Positions 34,428-44,854 of a DNA stretch of 64,000 nucleotides are shown one piece after another. Position 1 is the stretch's first letter. The number at the start of each line of letters is the position of its first letter. The stretch comes from Diplocarpon mali. Lineage: Eukaryota; Ascomycota; Leotiomycetes; Helotiales; Drepanopezizaceae. Made by a program: the position numbers and the translations under genes. The stretch is from the NCBI GenBank assembly GCA_024741835.1, contig JAENRP010000007.1:1-64000 (forward strand), in the 5' to 3' direction. The notes below the pieces were generated by a model that was not told the DNA's origin, ran no database searches, and saw nothing but the letters and a program-made list of their open reading frames with translations.

Positions 34428-35633
34428 TAATATATATAATATTATAGATTTAGAAGATGAATTATCTAATAAAGAAATAGGCACTATTATTAATATGCTA
34501 GAAATTTTTAATAATATTAAGAAGGATACTACTAATATTATACAATCTTTCCCTAATAACTTATAAAAATTTGTTCTCAAATTCTATAAGTTAATAATAA
34601 AGCGTTTAAGAAAAGAAGGTTAAGGAGAAGTCTTATTAGTATAAGAAGGGATAATAAGAGCTATTAAGCAGATTATAAAACTGCTATAAGACGAATTTTC
34701 TATAGATAATATTATATAATTCTTTATTAAGTATAAGAAATTAAAGGGTGACTTCTATATTCTTAAGGAGAAATCCGAAGTTAATATAAATATTATCTTT
34801 ATAGAATATTATTAGGTCCCCCTTAATATAAAAATAATACTATAGCATAGCGACAGTTTTAAAATAATAGTAATATTAAAAATAAAGATAAGATTTGCAA
34901 AGTTTATAATAGGAATGTTTAAGGACTTCAATTTTGAAAAGTTCTACGCCCTTTATAAACGCCAATATGCGTAGTACTATAGATTGGCAATAATAGGCCT
35001 TACTAACGAAGATATATTATCTAATATCTACAAATTTTATACCGCTCCCGACCTGACCTTATTTTTATTGCATTTAAGAAATCATATAATTATGGCCATT
35101 AGCAATAGAATAGCAAGCTAAGTTAAGAAGGATATATCGTTAGGCTTCTCTAAGTTCAGAGTAGTACCTAAAGCCCTTAAATTATTCTATAATATTATAT
35201 AGACCCTTGCCTAGTATAACGCTATACTAACTATTAACAACTTTATATCATTTTATAGTAAAGGCTTTTTAAATATGCCTAAGTTATTTAGCTGCGCCTT
35301 TTTAAGCGCTATGCGCATATATAGTTATGATAATTATAGAAAGAATTCATTTTTAATATTAGTATAAGAAGAATTAGAAATGTACTAATACTACTTCTGG
35401 ACCTTAGATAAGAAGCTAAACCCCCCCTTTGCTTACCTTTATAATATGACTTATAGCTTAATATAATAAATACTAAGGATATATTATAGATTATACTTAA
35501 GTGCTTTGCTAACTTGATATAAGTCTTTATATAAACTAGTAATATATCTTAAGCCTATATAATTTATTAGAATTAACTACTACTTAAGAGTTATTACTAC
35601 TAAGATTAATACTAATATAAGATTTATAAGATT

Positions 35634-35657
35634 GACTCTTAAGCCTGGCTCGCGAGT
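35634..35657. repeat. Palindromic unit in X2
   Basis: ACTCTTAAGCC / GGCTCGCGAGT, read as RLTLKPGSRVN. Counterpart at 31683 in X1. Confidence 0.87.
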
Positions 35658-36455
35658 CAATCTACTTAATAATAGAACTATTAACTACTATATAATTTTA
35701 GTAATTAAATAATCGATTAAAGAATTCGCTATTTAAGAAAAATCCTATAAATTATTAAATCTTATACCTTAACGCCTTAAGAATGCTTAATAGATCTTAC
35801 TAAATCTGGCTCGAAATGCAGTATAATAGAAAGAATTGAATACTAAAGAGAAGATACTTTTAAAGGAGTATATCTCTAATAAGACGACTCTATTCTCTAT
35901 ATTTACTAGATAAGGCATATTTATTAATATAGAATCTACTAAAGAATTAAGAAAAGGTGGCTTTCTTACTATTAGCAATAACTATATAGAAGTTATTAGT
36001 AATAACTTATTAGAGAATGGCATAGACTTAAAAGATTTTCTTATCGATTCTATTAGTATAAAGAGACCTAGCATTATAAGATAGAGTATTACTAAAGAAT
36101 TATTAGCTAAATTTCATATAATACTTAATATAATAAAAGGAGGCCTACTATCAAAGGCACTTATAAGGAAACGGCTATAGAACGATCTATTAATAGTAAT
36201 AATAGTAAAGGAGTTATTCTTTAAAGATATGATTCAATTAATAATATATTTAAAGAAGTATAAGTAGGAACTTTTTAATAATTTCACTTATACTTAGAAG
36301 CTGATTCAATAGTTAAAGTTATAATTATATAAGGATAAGTCCTAGACTAAGACAAAAGGTACTAATAATAATATTAAGGCTAATAATATAATCGATAAGA
36401 CAATCCTTTTTAAAAAGTATAATATTAAGAAACCTTATACTAAACCCTTTAATAC

Positions 36456-36479
36456 AACTCCTAGGCCTAGCCCGCAACT
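36456..36479. repeat. Palindromic unit in X2
   Basis: ACTCCTAGGCC / AGCCCGCAACT, read as TTPRPSPQLV near the C-terminus. Confidence 0.8.
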
Positions 36480-36804
36480 CGTATTAACCAAAGGCAAAGA
36501 AAAGGAAGTATTATCTATTAAATTGCCTACCTTATCTCCCTTTGCAGTAGAAGACTCTCTAAAGGATAATAATAATAATAAAGAGGATAATAATAATAAT
36601 ACTATAATATAAGTCTCCCTCTCTATCAGCAGAAGCTATTAAACTATACTAGTATCTTTATAAAATACTAAAGCTCTTGCAACACTAAGACTAGACTCTT
36701 CTAATACTAATAGTAAACTATTAAAAAGAAGTAAGCGCTTTATAAAAAGAGTATTATCTAGTAATAGTTCTCCCTATCTCTTAAAGAGAACTAAGGAAAA
36801 TTGA

Positions 36805-36912
36805 CATCTAGGTTAATACTATTTTTAATTGTTTTTACAACTTTATAGCTTATTTATTTATTTTACTAGTTTCGTTTTCTGACTCTTAGGCCCGGCCTAT
36901 AGGTAAAAAGCG
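36805..36912 (+). other. Element A 3' sequence up to the gap, with palindromic unit
   Basis: About 100 bp of AT-rich sequence after X2. A palindromic unit at 36881-36904 (ACTCTTAGGCC / GGCCTATAGGT) ends eight bases before the run of Ns. Confidence 0.7.
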
Positions 36913-37003
36913 NNNNNNNNNNNNNNNNNNNNNNNNNNNNNNNNNNNNNNNNNNNNNNNNNNNNNNNNNNNNNNNNNNNNNNNNNNNNNNNNNNNNNNNN
37001 NNN
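36913..37003. other. Assembly gap (91 Ns)
   Basis: A run of N. The left edge is a palindromic unit; the right edge is a long pyrimidine run, TCTTCTTTTTTTTTTC. The true length may differ from 91. Confidence 0.99.
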
Positions 37004-37192
37004 TCTTCTTTTTTTTTTCTCTTTTTCTTTTACCTTTAATAATAATATAGCCTTAGTTTAGGCCTTTTAATATATTAGTTTTCTCGCACTTAAGGGTTTG
37101 CTAATAATTAATATACTATTACCTTAACTTATATTATTTTATATTCTTTACTAATAATAGTAAGGGCTACTACTTTTATTATTTAAAATATA
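37004..37192 (+). other. Element A 3' untranslated region
   Basis: A pyrimidine-rich start, then AT-rich sequence. No clean polypurine tract is visible just before the LTR, perhaps because of mutation. Confidence 0.5.
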
Positions 37193-37438
37193 TATAAAGA
37201 CCTAAGATAGATAAGTCTTATAATATATATTATATAATCGGCGTAGGACGGTAGGAGGATAAAAGGGCTATCTTCTATATATAGAGACAGCGCGTGTTGC
37301 TATAAGTATTGAATATACCCTATACTTAGGACTTATTCCTAATATCTTGTCCAGGAGAGCCCGCTTATGGTGCTTCCTCCTCTTGTTTTTAGGTCTTCCC
37401 TTAGGCCTATTCTTGTATTATCTCCCCTCTGTTTTATA
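37193..37438 (+). repeat. Element A 3' LTR
   Basis: 246 bp, paired with 14427-14672. It keeps more C and G in its second half (CCTCCTCTTGTTTTT) than the 5' copy. Followed by the ATAG target duplication. Confidence 0.87.
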
Positions 37439-37784
37439 ATAGTCTTTCCTTATTTTTAACTATTTTATATAGTACTTATATATAGATTTTAAGGATTTCC
37501 TTCCTAATAAGTACAGTTTTAATTGAATCCTGGTTCTTATAGACCGACTTAGTAAGAGCGCTATTATAATCCCTTATTAAAAGGATATTGATACTTAAGG
37601 AACCGCCCGATTATTTATTTAATAGATTTATCGATTTAGCTATACCCTAGAGATAATTACCTTAAACTAAGGCTTCTAATTCGTCTTTTCATTTTAGAAA
37701 GAGTTCTATTATATTATTAGTATTAAGATTAAACTCTTTATAGTATATTATAAGGAGACTAATAGCTAAATGGAGATTATAAAT
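37439..37784 (+). pseudogene. Gypsy-0 integrase core (segment 3 of 5)
   Basis: Follows directly from 14426 in the same frame once element A and one ATAG are removed. It reads IDFKDFLP near 37493-37515 (first catalytic Asp), ILVLIDRLSKSAIII near 37530-37575, and FVFSFxKEFYYII near 37680-37720, which matches the QFxSxFWxxL block around the second Asp. It then breaks at 37784, where Copia D is inserted. Confidence 0.83.
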
Positions 37785-37979
37785 TGTTGAGATAGGTGAT
37801 ACAGCTATCACTCCAATGTATTATTATATGATCCTATTGCTTAGTCAGTAGGATATTGATACGTATATAGCTATAAGGAAGAAAGGGGTAACCTTCCTTC
37901 CTTAACTCTTACTAATATATCGACCATCGACCTTTAGAAGCCTCCTTTACCTACTACACCGACTTACTTAAGCTTAATA
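37785..37979 (+). repeat. Copia D 5' LTR
   Basis: 195 bp, begins TGTTGAGATAGG and ends CTTAATA, followed by GGTTATAAGCC as probable primer-binding site, similar to that of Copia-1. Confidence 0.88.
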
Positions 37980-38379
37980 GGTTATAAGCCTTAGATAGAC
38001 CGATAATAGATTATTAATTTCTCTTAAAAAGCACTTGCACTATAACTATTAGTAGGAAGTTGAATAAGACTTATAGTAAGAGGCGAGCAATCGGCGAATA
38101 GGAGGTATAATTCCCTATTTAGCTAACCTATATTATAAGAGGTATGATTCCTTGCTCTATAACCCCTTTGGTACTATAAGAGGTATAATTCCTTGCTTTA
38201 CTATATTTTATAAGAGGGGTAATTCCCTGCGTTATAGCCTAAAAACCCTTTTCAATAAGAGGACTTCCTCCCTATTTAATACTTTTATAATACTACTATT
38301 TAATCATTTTAACTTTTCGATAGGAAGAGTGCCTTTAACCATTTAATTTATTTGATTTTAATGCAATTCTATTTAAAAT
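37980..38379 (+). other. Copia D leader
   Basis: About 400 bp between the LTR and recognisable gag. Between 38100 and 38240 it contains imperfect repeats of AGAGGTATAATTCCTTGC. The small frame at 38152-38346 covers these repeats and is not supported as a gene. Confidence 0.5.
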
Positions 38380-39890
38380 AGTAATAGCTTCCGATTCTAA
38401 TTGAAATACTAGGCCTAAAGACCTCTAACTCTCTTAAAAGAACTGGCAATAATAGTTTAATGATTTAGAGCTTTACTTTAAAAGCAAAGGTATTGAAATA
38501 GCGATTTAAAAGACACTTATTAAATATATAAGAATAGCCCTTTATACTCCCTCTATTAATTCGTCTACTTCTACTTTAATAGCTAATACAATTGCTAAGG
38601 ATTTGCCTAATATATTAAATAAGCTTAGCTTAAGAGCTTTAGTAGATAATAACTAAGAATCTTAAAGGTAGATTTTGAATATAGAAAAGGAGAAGGAGTA
38701 TAGGCTAGCTTTAGCTAAATGCAAGCTTAAGATTAATAGAGGTTTAAGCGATAAAGATTAAGATTTTATTAGAGTTTATAATAATGTAAAGATAAGATAG
38801 GATACTTTAAAGGTAAAATACTCTTGGATAACTGCCTTTAATACTTAGCATTTGCTATAGCAAATCACTTCATTTTAATATAGAAAAGATAAAGATAATA
38901 AGGATATAGATATAAATATAGACTCTACTTAGTTTATACTATATAAAGTAAGGAGGAGAGTAAGAGCTATAGATCTTAAGATAGCTATAACTTTTAGGGA
39001 AACTTAGCTTTTTAATTTCCTACTTAATAGCCTCCCTCTTAAGTTTGCTATTGCGAAACAATCTCTTTTTATCTAATCTAACCTTAAGATCTATAAGAAG
39101 ATCGACTTCCTTCGAACTATTAAGTAAGACCTTAAAGGATGCTTTAAATTGGTAAATACTGCATTATAAGGTAATAATAAGCTTAAGAAGAGGAAGGAGC
39201 GTGGGACGAGCCCTTAAGCTTATTAGGAATGCTACTTCTATAATAGTGCATATAATATTACTAATTATAAAGTTAGAAGGCAACTGATTGATATAATTGC
39301 TAGCTTTAATATTAAAAAGTAATTGAAGCAGAAGTTAAGAAGTAAATTGCCCTTATCCTATTAAAGGCTATAACTATTAAGGAAAGGTAAAGGAAAAGGC
39401 TATTTAACTAGAACTTTAGTAAATACCTTTAATAATAATAATAGGTTATTTAAACTTAAATCCACTTTTGATAATTTAGATAATAATTATAATAAAGATG
39501 CTTATATTTTAAAAGCCGATCTTTATAAGATCTTTAAATCCGATTAGTATAATAATACTAGTTATATAGTATATATGATTAATAAACCCTACTTATTTAA
39601 AGGCCTGCTTATTAAAATAAAAAGGCGCTTTATTAAAGTTGGTAGTAGAAGGTTATATATAGACTTAATAGGTATAGTAGAGATGAATATCGCTAGCGTT
39701 TCTTTCCTTTTATAAAATGTTCTCTTTATACTTAGCTTAAGTATTAATCTTTTATTTAATTATAAGATCTATATAAAGTTGAATTGTATAAGAGTTTTTA
39801 ATAATCAATTTATATAGTTTATAAATAATAACTATAAAGTGATCTTTAAGGTTAAAATTAAAGATAGACTTTATATTATCTTAAAGGTAA
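38380..39890 (+). pseudogene. Copia D gag and protease
   Basis: + frame 3n+2. Gag reads FNDLELYFKSKGIEIAI near 38460-38510, a Copia gag entry block. The zinc knuckle at 39230-39275 reads CYFYNSAYNITNY: the first Cys remains, while the second Cys, the His and the last Cys are Tyr (TAT), each explained by one RIP change. The protease follows with NKPYLFKG near 39582, IKVGSRRLYIDLIG near 39635 and NVLFILSLSINLLF near 39715, matching the Copia protease pattern; the D-S/T-GA site near 39555 is lost. Confidence 0.83.
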
Positions 39891-39903
39891 TATTATAGAA
39901 ATT

Positions 39904-40329
39904 AACTCTTAGGCTAGACTTATAAGTAGATTCCTTTAAGGAAAGTGCACTCTTTACCCTAATACAATTAAGTAAGGATAAGGAGAATAGATGGACTCTT
40001 AAGTTAGGATTATAAGTAAAATTCGCGAAAATGACTCTTAAGCTAAGACTATAAGTAGATTATAAGGTATCTTTAAAGGTGACTCTTAAGCTAGGATCAT
40101 AAGTGAATTTAGTAGAAATGACTCTTAAGCTAGGACTATAAGTAGATTTTATAATTTCGCTAATAATGACTCTTAGGCTAGGATCGCAAGTGAAATTCGC
40201 AGAAACGACTCTTAAGCTAGGATTGTAAGTAGATCTTGCCATTTCTAGGAAATCGACTCTTAAGCTAAGACCGCGAGTAGATCTTGCGGTTTTATTAAAA
40301 ACGACTTTTAAGCTAGGCTTATAATTGGA
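39904..40329 (+). repeat. Palindromic unit array, 9 units, in frame in Copia D
   Basis: Units start at 39904, 39994, 40033, 40081, 40120, 40168, 40207, 40255 and 40303. The spacings are 90, 39, 48, 39, 48, 39, 48 and 48 bp, all multiples of three, with a 39+48 (87-bp) higher-order repeat. In the pol frame each unit reads as T-L-K/R-L-G/R-x-Q/R/stop-V, the RIP-altered form of T-P-R-P-G-P-R-V. The array sits between the protease and the GAG-pre-integrase domain. The minus-strand open frame 40060-40338 is its antisense shadow. Confidence 0.93.
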
Positions 40330-41900
40330 AAATGGCAAAACCTTGAACTGCTATTACTAGTCCTTTTTAGCTGCTGATAATAAAGTATCGATTGATAATA
40401 GGCTACTAAAGCTATTAGAAGCTAAAAGCCTATTAAGGTATTAGCTAATATATAAAAGATTCGCATATTTAAGGCTAGAGAAATTAAAGGGCTTGTATAA
40501 GGTCTTAACCTTAAAATAGAAGATCTAAGTATTAAAAGATCGCTTAGTATATTAAATTTGCAAGCTAATAAAACTTTGAAATCGGATACAAATTAAGCTT
40601 AGTCTATAGAAAGATTTAATATTAGCGCTAATATCTATTAATACTATTAGACTATTTACGACCTTAACTAAAGGAAATAATTAGTTTTCTTAAATAGTAG
40701 ATAATTCTATTTAATAAATATAGACTATTTGCGCTAAGACTAAATCTAAGCTTATAGAAAAGCTAGAAATTTAAAAAGTGATAAAGGAACGCTAGACTTA
40801 GTTAAAGCTAATAGCTATTAGGTCTAATAATATATTAAAGATTAGGGTAAAGCTTAATAAATAGGTAAAATAAGGAGTTTATTATAAACTAATTATAATA
40901 TATAAAGGTTCTTATTAAAATGGCATTATTAAGCGAAGCATTTAGTAAGTAGAGACTGACTATCGCACTTTATTGCGAGATACTAACCTACTATTAGAAT
41001 TTTAAAACCTTGCAGTTAAGGCAAATGTATACTTATAAAATAGAATAAGTAGTGGACTAATAGTTAATAGCATCCGAATATTGCTATATAAGGTATATTT
41101 TAAATAGAAATTAAGCCTAGACTATATCTGCGTCTTTAAAAGCGTCTGCTACTCTTATATTAGCCCGAAGTCTTAGCCTATAGGTATAAAGAGTAAGAAG
41201 CTAATAGATTAAGGTAGAGAATATATATTTATTAAGTATATTAAATAAATAATAAAATAATAGATAGTATATACGCTAGATCTAAGGTAAGTAATTATAT
41301 CCTTAGTAGTTAAGTTCGACGAATCTTAAAATAGGGGGAAGCTGTCCTTAAAGCTCTATATACTTAGAGATTCGTAAGGTATACTATTTGATAATAATAC
41401 TATTAAGCCGAACTAATAACCCCTTTCTCTTAGCTTAAGCATATTAAGCGCACCCGCTGATTAACAACCTACTAGTTGCCTAAAGGCCGAATAGACTATT
41501 CCTATTGTTTGCGAACTACTTAAAGTATAAAATAACTTTAATATTATCATCCCTTTAGTTAAAGCACCTAAGGTAAAGGATATTCCTAAAATAGGTATAG
41601 GTAATAATAAGCCTTTACTATTAGAAAGCGGTTCTTTAGATAATAAGCCTATAGAACCTATAGTCGAACCTATATCTTTAAAGAGGAATAAAGACCTAGA
41701 ACCGAAAGATACCTTAAATAAACGCAAGTTTAAGCGTATCTAGGCTATAATAGCATATAAGATCTATAAGCTCGAACTTTAATAGAGCTTTAATGAAGAT
41801 AATGCGTTCTTAACCGCTAGGAGGATAATGAAAATCTCTCTTCTAAAGACGTATAATAAAGCTATTAATAATCTAAAGAATAGAGCAGCATAGAGTAAGA
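40330..41900 (+). pseudogene. Copia D integrase and linker
   Basis: The same frame as gag. The GAG-pre-integrase zinc region is near 40440-40570: YKRFAYLRLEKLKGLYK, then a Cys remnant ICKLIKL. The integrase C-terminal half is clear: IKRSI near 40935, DTNLLLEFQNLAVKANVYL near 40980-41035, SYISPKSQPIG near 41155-41185. A Pro/Ser/Lys-rich linker at 41250-41900 leads to RT. The minus-strand frame at 41461-41727 is antisense to this linker. Confidence 0.8.
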
Positions 41901-43436
41901 CAATCTAAGAGAAGATAAGCTCTTTTATTACAAATGGCATATAGATAGAGGAACTAATACTAAAGGACGTAAACCTAGTATTAATAAAGTGGGTCTTTAT
42001 AATTAAGATATATGCAAATAGGACCTTAGAATATTATAAGGCAAGGCTTATAGCTAAGGGCTTCTCCTAATAGTATAAAGAAGACTACTTCGATATATTT
42101 GCGCCAATAGTTCGCATAAATACCCTTTGCATATTTATAGTAATAGTAGCCGCTAAGGACCTTAAATGCAAATAGTATGATATTAAAAATGCATTTACCA
42201 AAGCAACTATAAAGGAACGGATTTTTCTCTCTTAACCTAATAGTATTCTTATATACGCTAGCCATTCTCTTTATATACTTTGCAATATTTATAGGCTTAA
42301 ATAATCAGCTTATAATTAAAACCTCTTATATAGCTCTACTTTAGTAGAAATAGGATTCGTTTAAAGCCTAGCTAACCCTTATTTATTTACTTATATTAAG
42401 CGTAGAATTAAATTGCTACTATATATTAATAATATTACTGCAATTGCGAAAACAATTACTTAATTGGATTAGTTCTTTATAATAATTTAAAAACGTTTTA
42501 ATACCAAGGATCTAAAGGGAATTTATAAGATCCTTAGCATCTGCGTCATAAGGAACCGCTTTACTTAAGAACTCTAGTTAGATTAAGAGTAGTATATTAA
42601 GAAGATCTTAGACCAAATAGGACTTTCTACTTATGCTTTTAACTTTAAGCTAAAGCGTACTCTAATCGAAGGAAAGTATAATAAGTTAGAGCCTATTAAT
42701 GAAAATAAGCAAAGAGGAGATCTGAAGAAGTATTAATAGGATATTAGAGCGATTATATATACTATAGTATATATAAGACCAGATATCGCCTTTATTATTA
42801 AGCAACTTAATCAGAACTTAAAGGATTTGACAATTTAATACGAAAATGTAATCAAGCGACTTAAAAGGTACCTTCGATCGATAATTATATAAAAGGTAAG
42901 ATATAAATTAATAAAATATATAAGTGCAAAGCTTAAGGTATATACTAATTCCGATTAGGTAAATATAAAAGGTTGGAAAAGTATATCTAAAAGCGTAGTA
43001 GTGCTATATAATAGACTTATATTATAAGGAAGTAGGAAGTAGAAATCAATGGCTATTATAAGTACTAAGGCCGAATATATATTAATATTATTAAATTATA
43101 AGTAAAGATTATAGATCGCTTAAGTTTTAAAAGATATAAGTTTTATTAAGTATATTAGATAAGATAGGAACTATATTAATCTTTAAGCAAATAATATAAA
43201 GGCGATTGTACTTATAAAGAATCCGCACTTATATAAGCGATCGAAATATATTAATATTACCTACTACTTTATCCGCAACCTTATTATAAAGAATAAGTTA
43301 TTAATTACTTATATCCTAATTAATTAAATAGTAGCAAATGGATTTATAAAGCTATTAAAGATAGTTGCAAAGTTTAAAGCGTTTAAAGATATACTAAGGT
43401 TACAGAAGATAGTAAGGGCTTAATAAGCTTAAGGAC
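41901..43436 (+). pseudogene. Copia D reverse transcriptase and RNase H
   Basis: WVFIIKIYANRTLEYYKARL near 41991-42050 (the WVFKxK block), YDIKNAF near 42177 (normally DVxxAFL), YINNITAIAKT from 42422 (YVDDI with both Asp as Asn), RNase H with YTNSD near 42941 (TDSDW) and ISTKAEY near 43060. The C-terminal block NNIKAIVLIKNP is near 43190-43220. Stops are TAA/TAG. Confidence 0.87.
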
Positions 43437-43584
43437 GACTCCTAGGCCCGCCTTGCGAATTAGGTTATATAGTTTTATAAAGGAAAGTTTTTAAATCGAC
43501 TCTTAGGCCTAGACCGCGAGTTAAGTTATATAGTCTTATAAAGGAACGCTTTTAGAAATTTGACTTCTAGTCCTACTTTATAAG
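43437..43584 (+). repeat. Palindromic units in a 61-63-bp tandem repeat, end of Copia D pol
   Basis: Units start at 43437, 43498 and 43561. Flanking bases (GTTATATAG then TTATAAAGGAA) are duplicated with the first two units, so the repeat here is palindrome plus about 38 bp. The 61-bp spacing between the first two is not a multiple of three, unlike the coding arrays. The second unit reads STLRPRPRV. Confidence 0.85.
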
Positions 43585-43723
43585 TAAGATTAGTGATTTT
43601 AATAAAGGTTGCTATTAATTGATTATTTTTAATTTAAAAAGATACTTAAGAGTTAGATTAGCGTAAAAGGATAGTTATTATTTTCCTAACTATAGGTTAA
43701 TTAAAGTAAGGTCTAAGTAAGGG
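43585..43723 (+). other. Copia D 3' untranslated region
   Basis: Short AT-rich stretch ending in GTCTAAGTAAGGG, a mutated polypurine tract, directly before the 3' LTR. Confidence 0.55.
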
Positions 43724-43918
43724 TATTAAGATAGGTGATATAGCTATCACTCTAATGTATTATTATATAATCCTATTGCTTAGTTAGTAGGATATTGATA
43801 TATATATAGCTATAAGGAAGAAAGGGGTAACCTTCCTTTCTTAACTCTTATTAATATATCGACTATCGACCTTTAGAAGCCTCCTTTACCTACTGCGCCG
43901 ACTCACTTAAGCTTAATA
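43724..43918 (+). repeat. Copia D 3' LTR
   Basis: 195 bp, paired with 37785-37979; begins TATTAAGATAGG (TGTTGAG with transitions). Confidence 0.88.
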
Positions 43919-44795
43919 TAAATAAGTATATTAATTTAAAGCTATAGCCTTTTATTAATTACTATTAAGATAATTAAAGTAAGCTGATTCTATTAATAGA
44001 TTATATATAATCTACCCTCTTTTATACTTCTATTAATATAATCCTATATTAGCTTAAGTATAGAGTTATACTTTAGATAAGTTAAGACTAGATCTCTTTA
44101 AAACCGTCTAGCTTATAAGAGAGATTAAACTAAGCAAAGGCTAGGCTAATAGTAAAGAGGATGTAATTAGCTTAGGAAGTAGTAAAAGGCAATATAGAAT
44201 GCGCTTAGGAGAAAATATATAAGTCTATAAATTAATATTAAAAGGAGATTGATTAGAAACCTAAAGATATAGTCTACCTTTTAATAAAAAATCTTAAGAA
44301 CTACTACTTTAATAGGAAACTAGCTAATCAATAGGATAGTCCTTTTAAAGTTCTTAAGAAGGTAGGTAATTTATATTAGATCAAGCTGCTTATAGGTTTT
44401 ATAATATATAATATCTTTATACTAAAGCTACTATTTAAAGATCTATAGAACCCTTTATTAAGTTAGGAATAACCCTAGCCTACTATAGAAAAGATCGCTA
44501 AGTAAGAAGAGTATAAAGTATCTAAGATATTAAGTATACGCCTATTTAAAGGAAAACTAGAGTACTAGGTCAAATGGACTAATTATAACTTTAATTTAAG
44601 TTAGTATCGCGCTTTAAATTTTATAAGGTCCTTATATAAGATTTGCGACTTTTATTAAGCTAATCCTATAAAGCTAGGACTACCTTAGAACCTATAAGCT
44701 TAAATAAAGGCTTAGGAAAGTAGTATAGATGATTATAGTCACTTAGAAGACGATAGGCTGGATATAAAACGGGTTAGTAAACAAATCTAAAAATA
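43919..44795 (+). pseudogene. Gypsy-0 integrase C-terminus and chromodomain (segment 4 of 5)
   Basis: Continues the integrase from 37784: LNYYQDNWSKLI near 43955-43985 (normally Y-x-D-x-W), then a GPY/F-like C-terminal region with VGNLYQIKLL near 44360. A chromodomain-like block, LEYxVKWTNYNFNLS, is near 44557-44605 (normally Y-L-V-K-W-x-G-Y), followed by an acidic-basic tail. This makes the backbone element a chromovirus; in that group the domain directs integration to heterochromatin (family knowledge). Confidence 0.82.
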
Positions 44796-44823
44796 CAAAT
44801 AAAAAAAAAAAAAAAAAAAAAAG
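44796..44823 (+). repeat. A-rich tract at the pol 3' end of Gypsy-0
   Basis: A run of more than 20 A. It lies exactly between the sense pol end and the end of the antisense ORF, so the two frames converge on it. Confidence 0.9.
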
Positions 44824-44854
44824 GAGAAAAAATAATAAAAACAGAAAAACAATA

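Larger units (their letters stand above)
33361..36804 (+). pseudogene. X2: second large ORF of element A, paralogue of X1
   Basis: Presumed start at 33361, where ATACCTAAGAAG corresponds to ATGCCT in X1 (ATG to ATA). One frame of 3,444 nt (about 1,147 codons) to TGA at 36802-36804, broken only by TAA/TAG. Landmarks match X1 in the same order and at similar offsets: FDNFLKNKLKIKGI near 33595, SFPNNLQKFVLKFY near 34545, QILRIYYRLYLS near 35467, GGFLTISNNYIEVI near 35959. The C-terminal part is polar, with Asn/Asp runs near 36560-36600 and basic KRSKRFIKR near 36725. Four palindromic units lie in frame. It has no domain I know. The homology with X1 indicates an old internal duplication; which copy is ancestral is unknown. 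Confidence 0.72.
14427..37438 (+). mobile_element. Giant Gypsy-like element A (contains nested Copia E1)
   Basis: Bounded by matching 246-bp LTRs at 14427-14672 and 37193-37438, with ATAG at 14423-14426 and 37439-37442 as target duplication. The LTR consensus begins TGTAGAGACC and ends TTTATA. Order on the + strand: LTR, gag-protease, RT, RNase H, integrase (split by E1 at 21516-28710), then two large non-retroviral ORFs X1 and X2, an assembly gap, and the LTR. The unnested length is about 15.8 kb, unusually long for a fungal Gypsy. It is heavily RIP-mutated. Element C is a second copy of the family. Confidence 0.82.
37785..43918 (+). mobile_element. Copia D LTR retrotransposon
   Basis: 6,134 bp, + strand, target duplication TAAAT at 37780-37784 and 43919-43923, inserted in the Gypsy-0 integrase. 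LTRs of 195 bp. A single gag-pol frame (codons at 3n+2) can be followed from about 38.38 kb to about 43.6 kb. It carries the largest palindromic array in the window (nine units) and three more units after RNase H. Strongly RIP-mutated. Confidence 0.9.

Noticed and set aside
39904..40329. CRISPR array
   Set aside because: Repeats are palindromic and regularly spaced, but spacers are short, similar to each other and in frame with a retroelement polyprotein.
40060..40338. Open minus-strand frame of 92 codons with a repeated PSLRV peptide
   Set aside because: It is the antisense reading of the palindromic array in Copia D; the palindrome makes both strands give a similar peptide. The + frame is continuous with gag and integrase.
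41155..41190. Extra palindromic unit near CGAAGTCTTAGCCTATAGGT in Copia D
   Set aside because: It encodes SPKSQPIG, a normal Copia integrase motif; the resemblance is by chance.
41461..42265. Open minus-strand frames at 41461-41727 and 42026-42265
   Set aside because: Antisense to the Copia D linker and RT, which are supported by motifs.
44796..44823. Poly(A) tail of a LINE or processed pseudogene
   Set aside because: The sequence upstream is Gypsy integrase and chromodomain with a 3' LTR downstream, and there is no LINE RT; an A-tract within the element is simpler.
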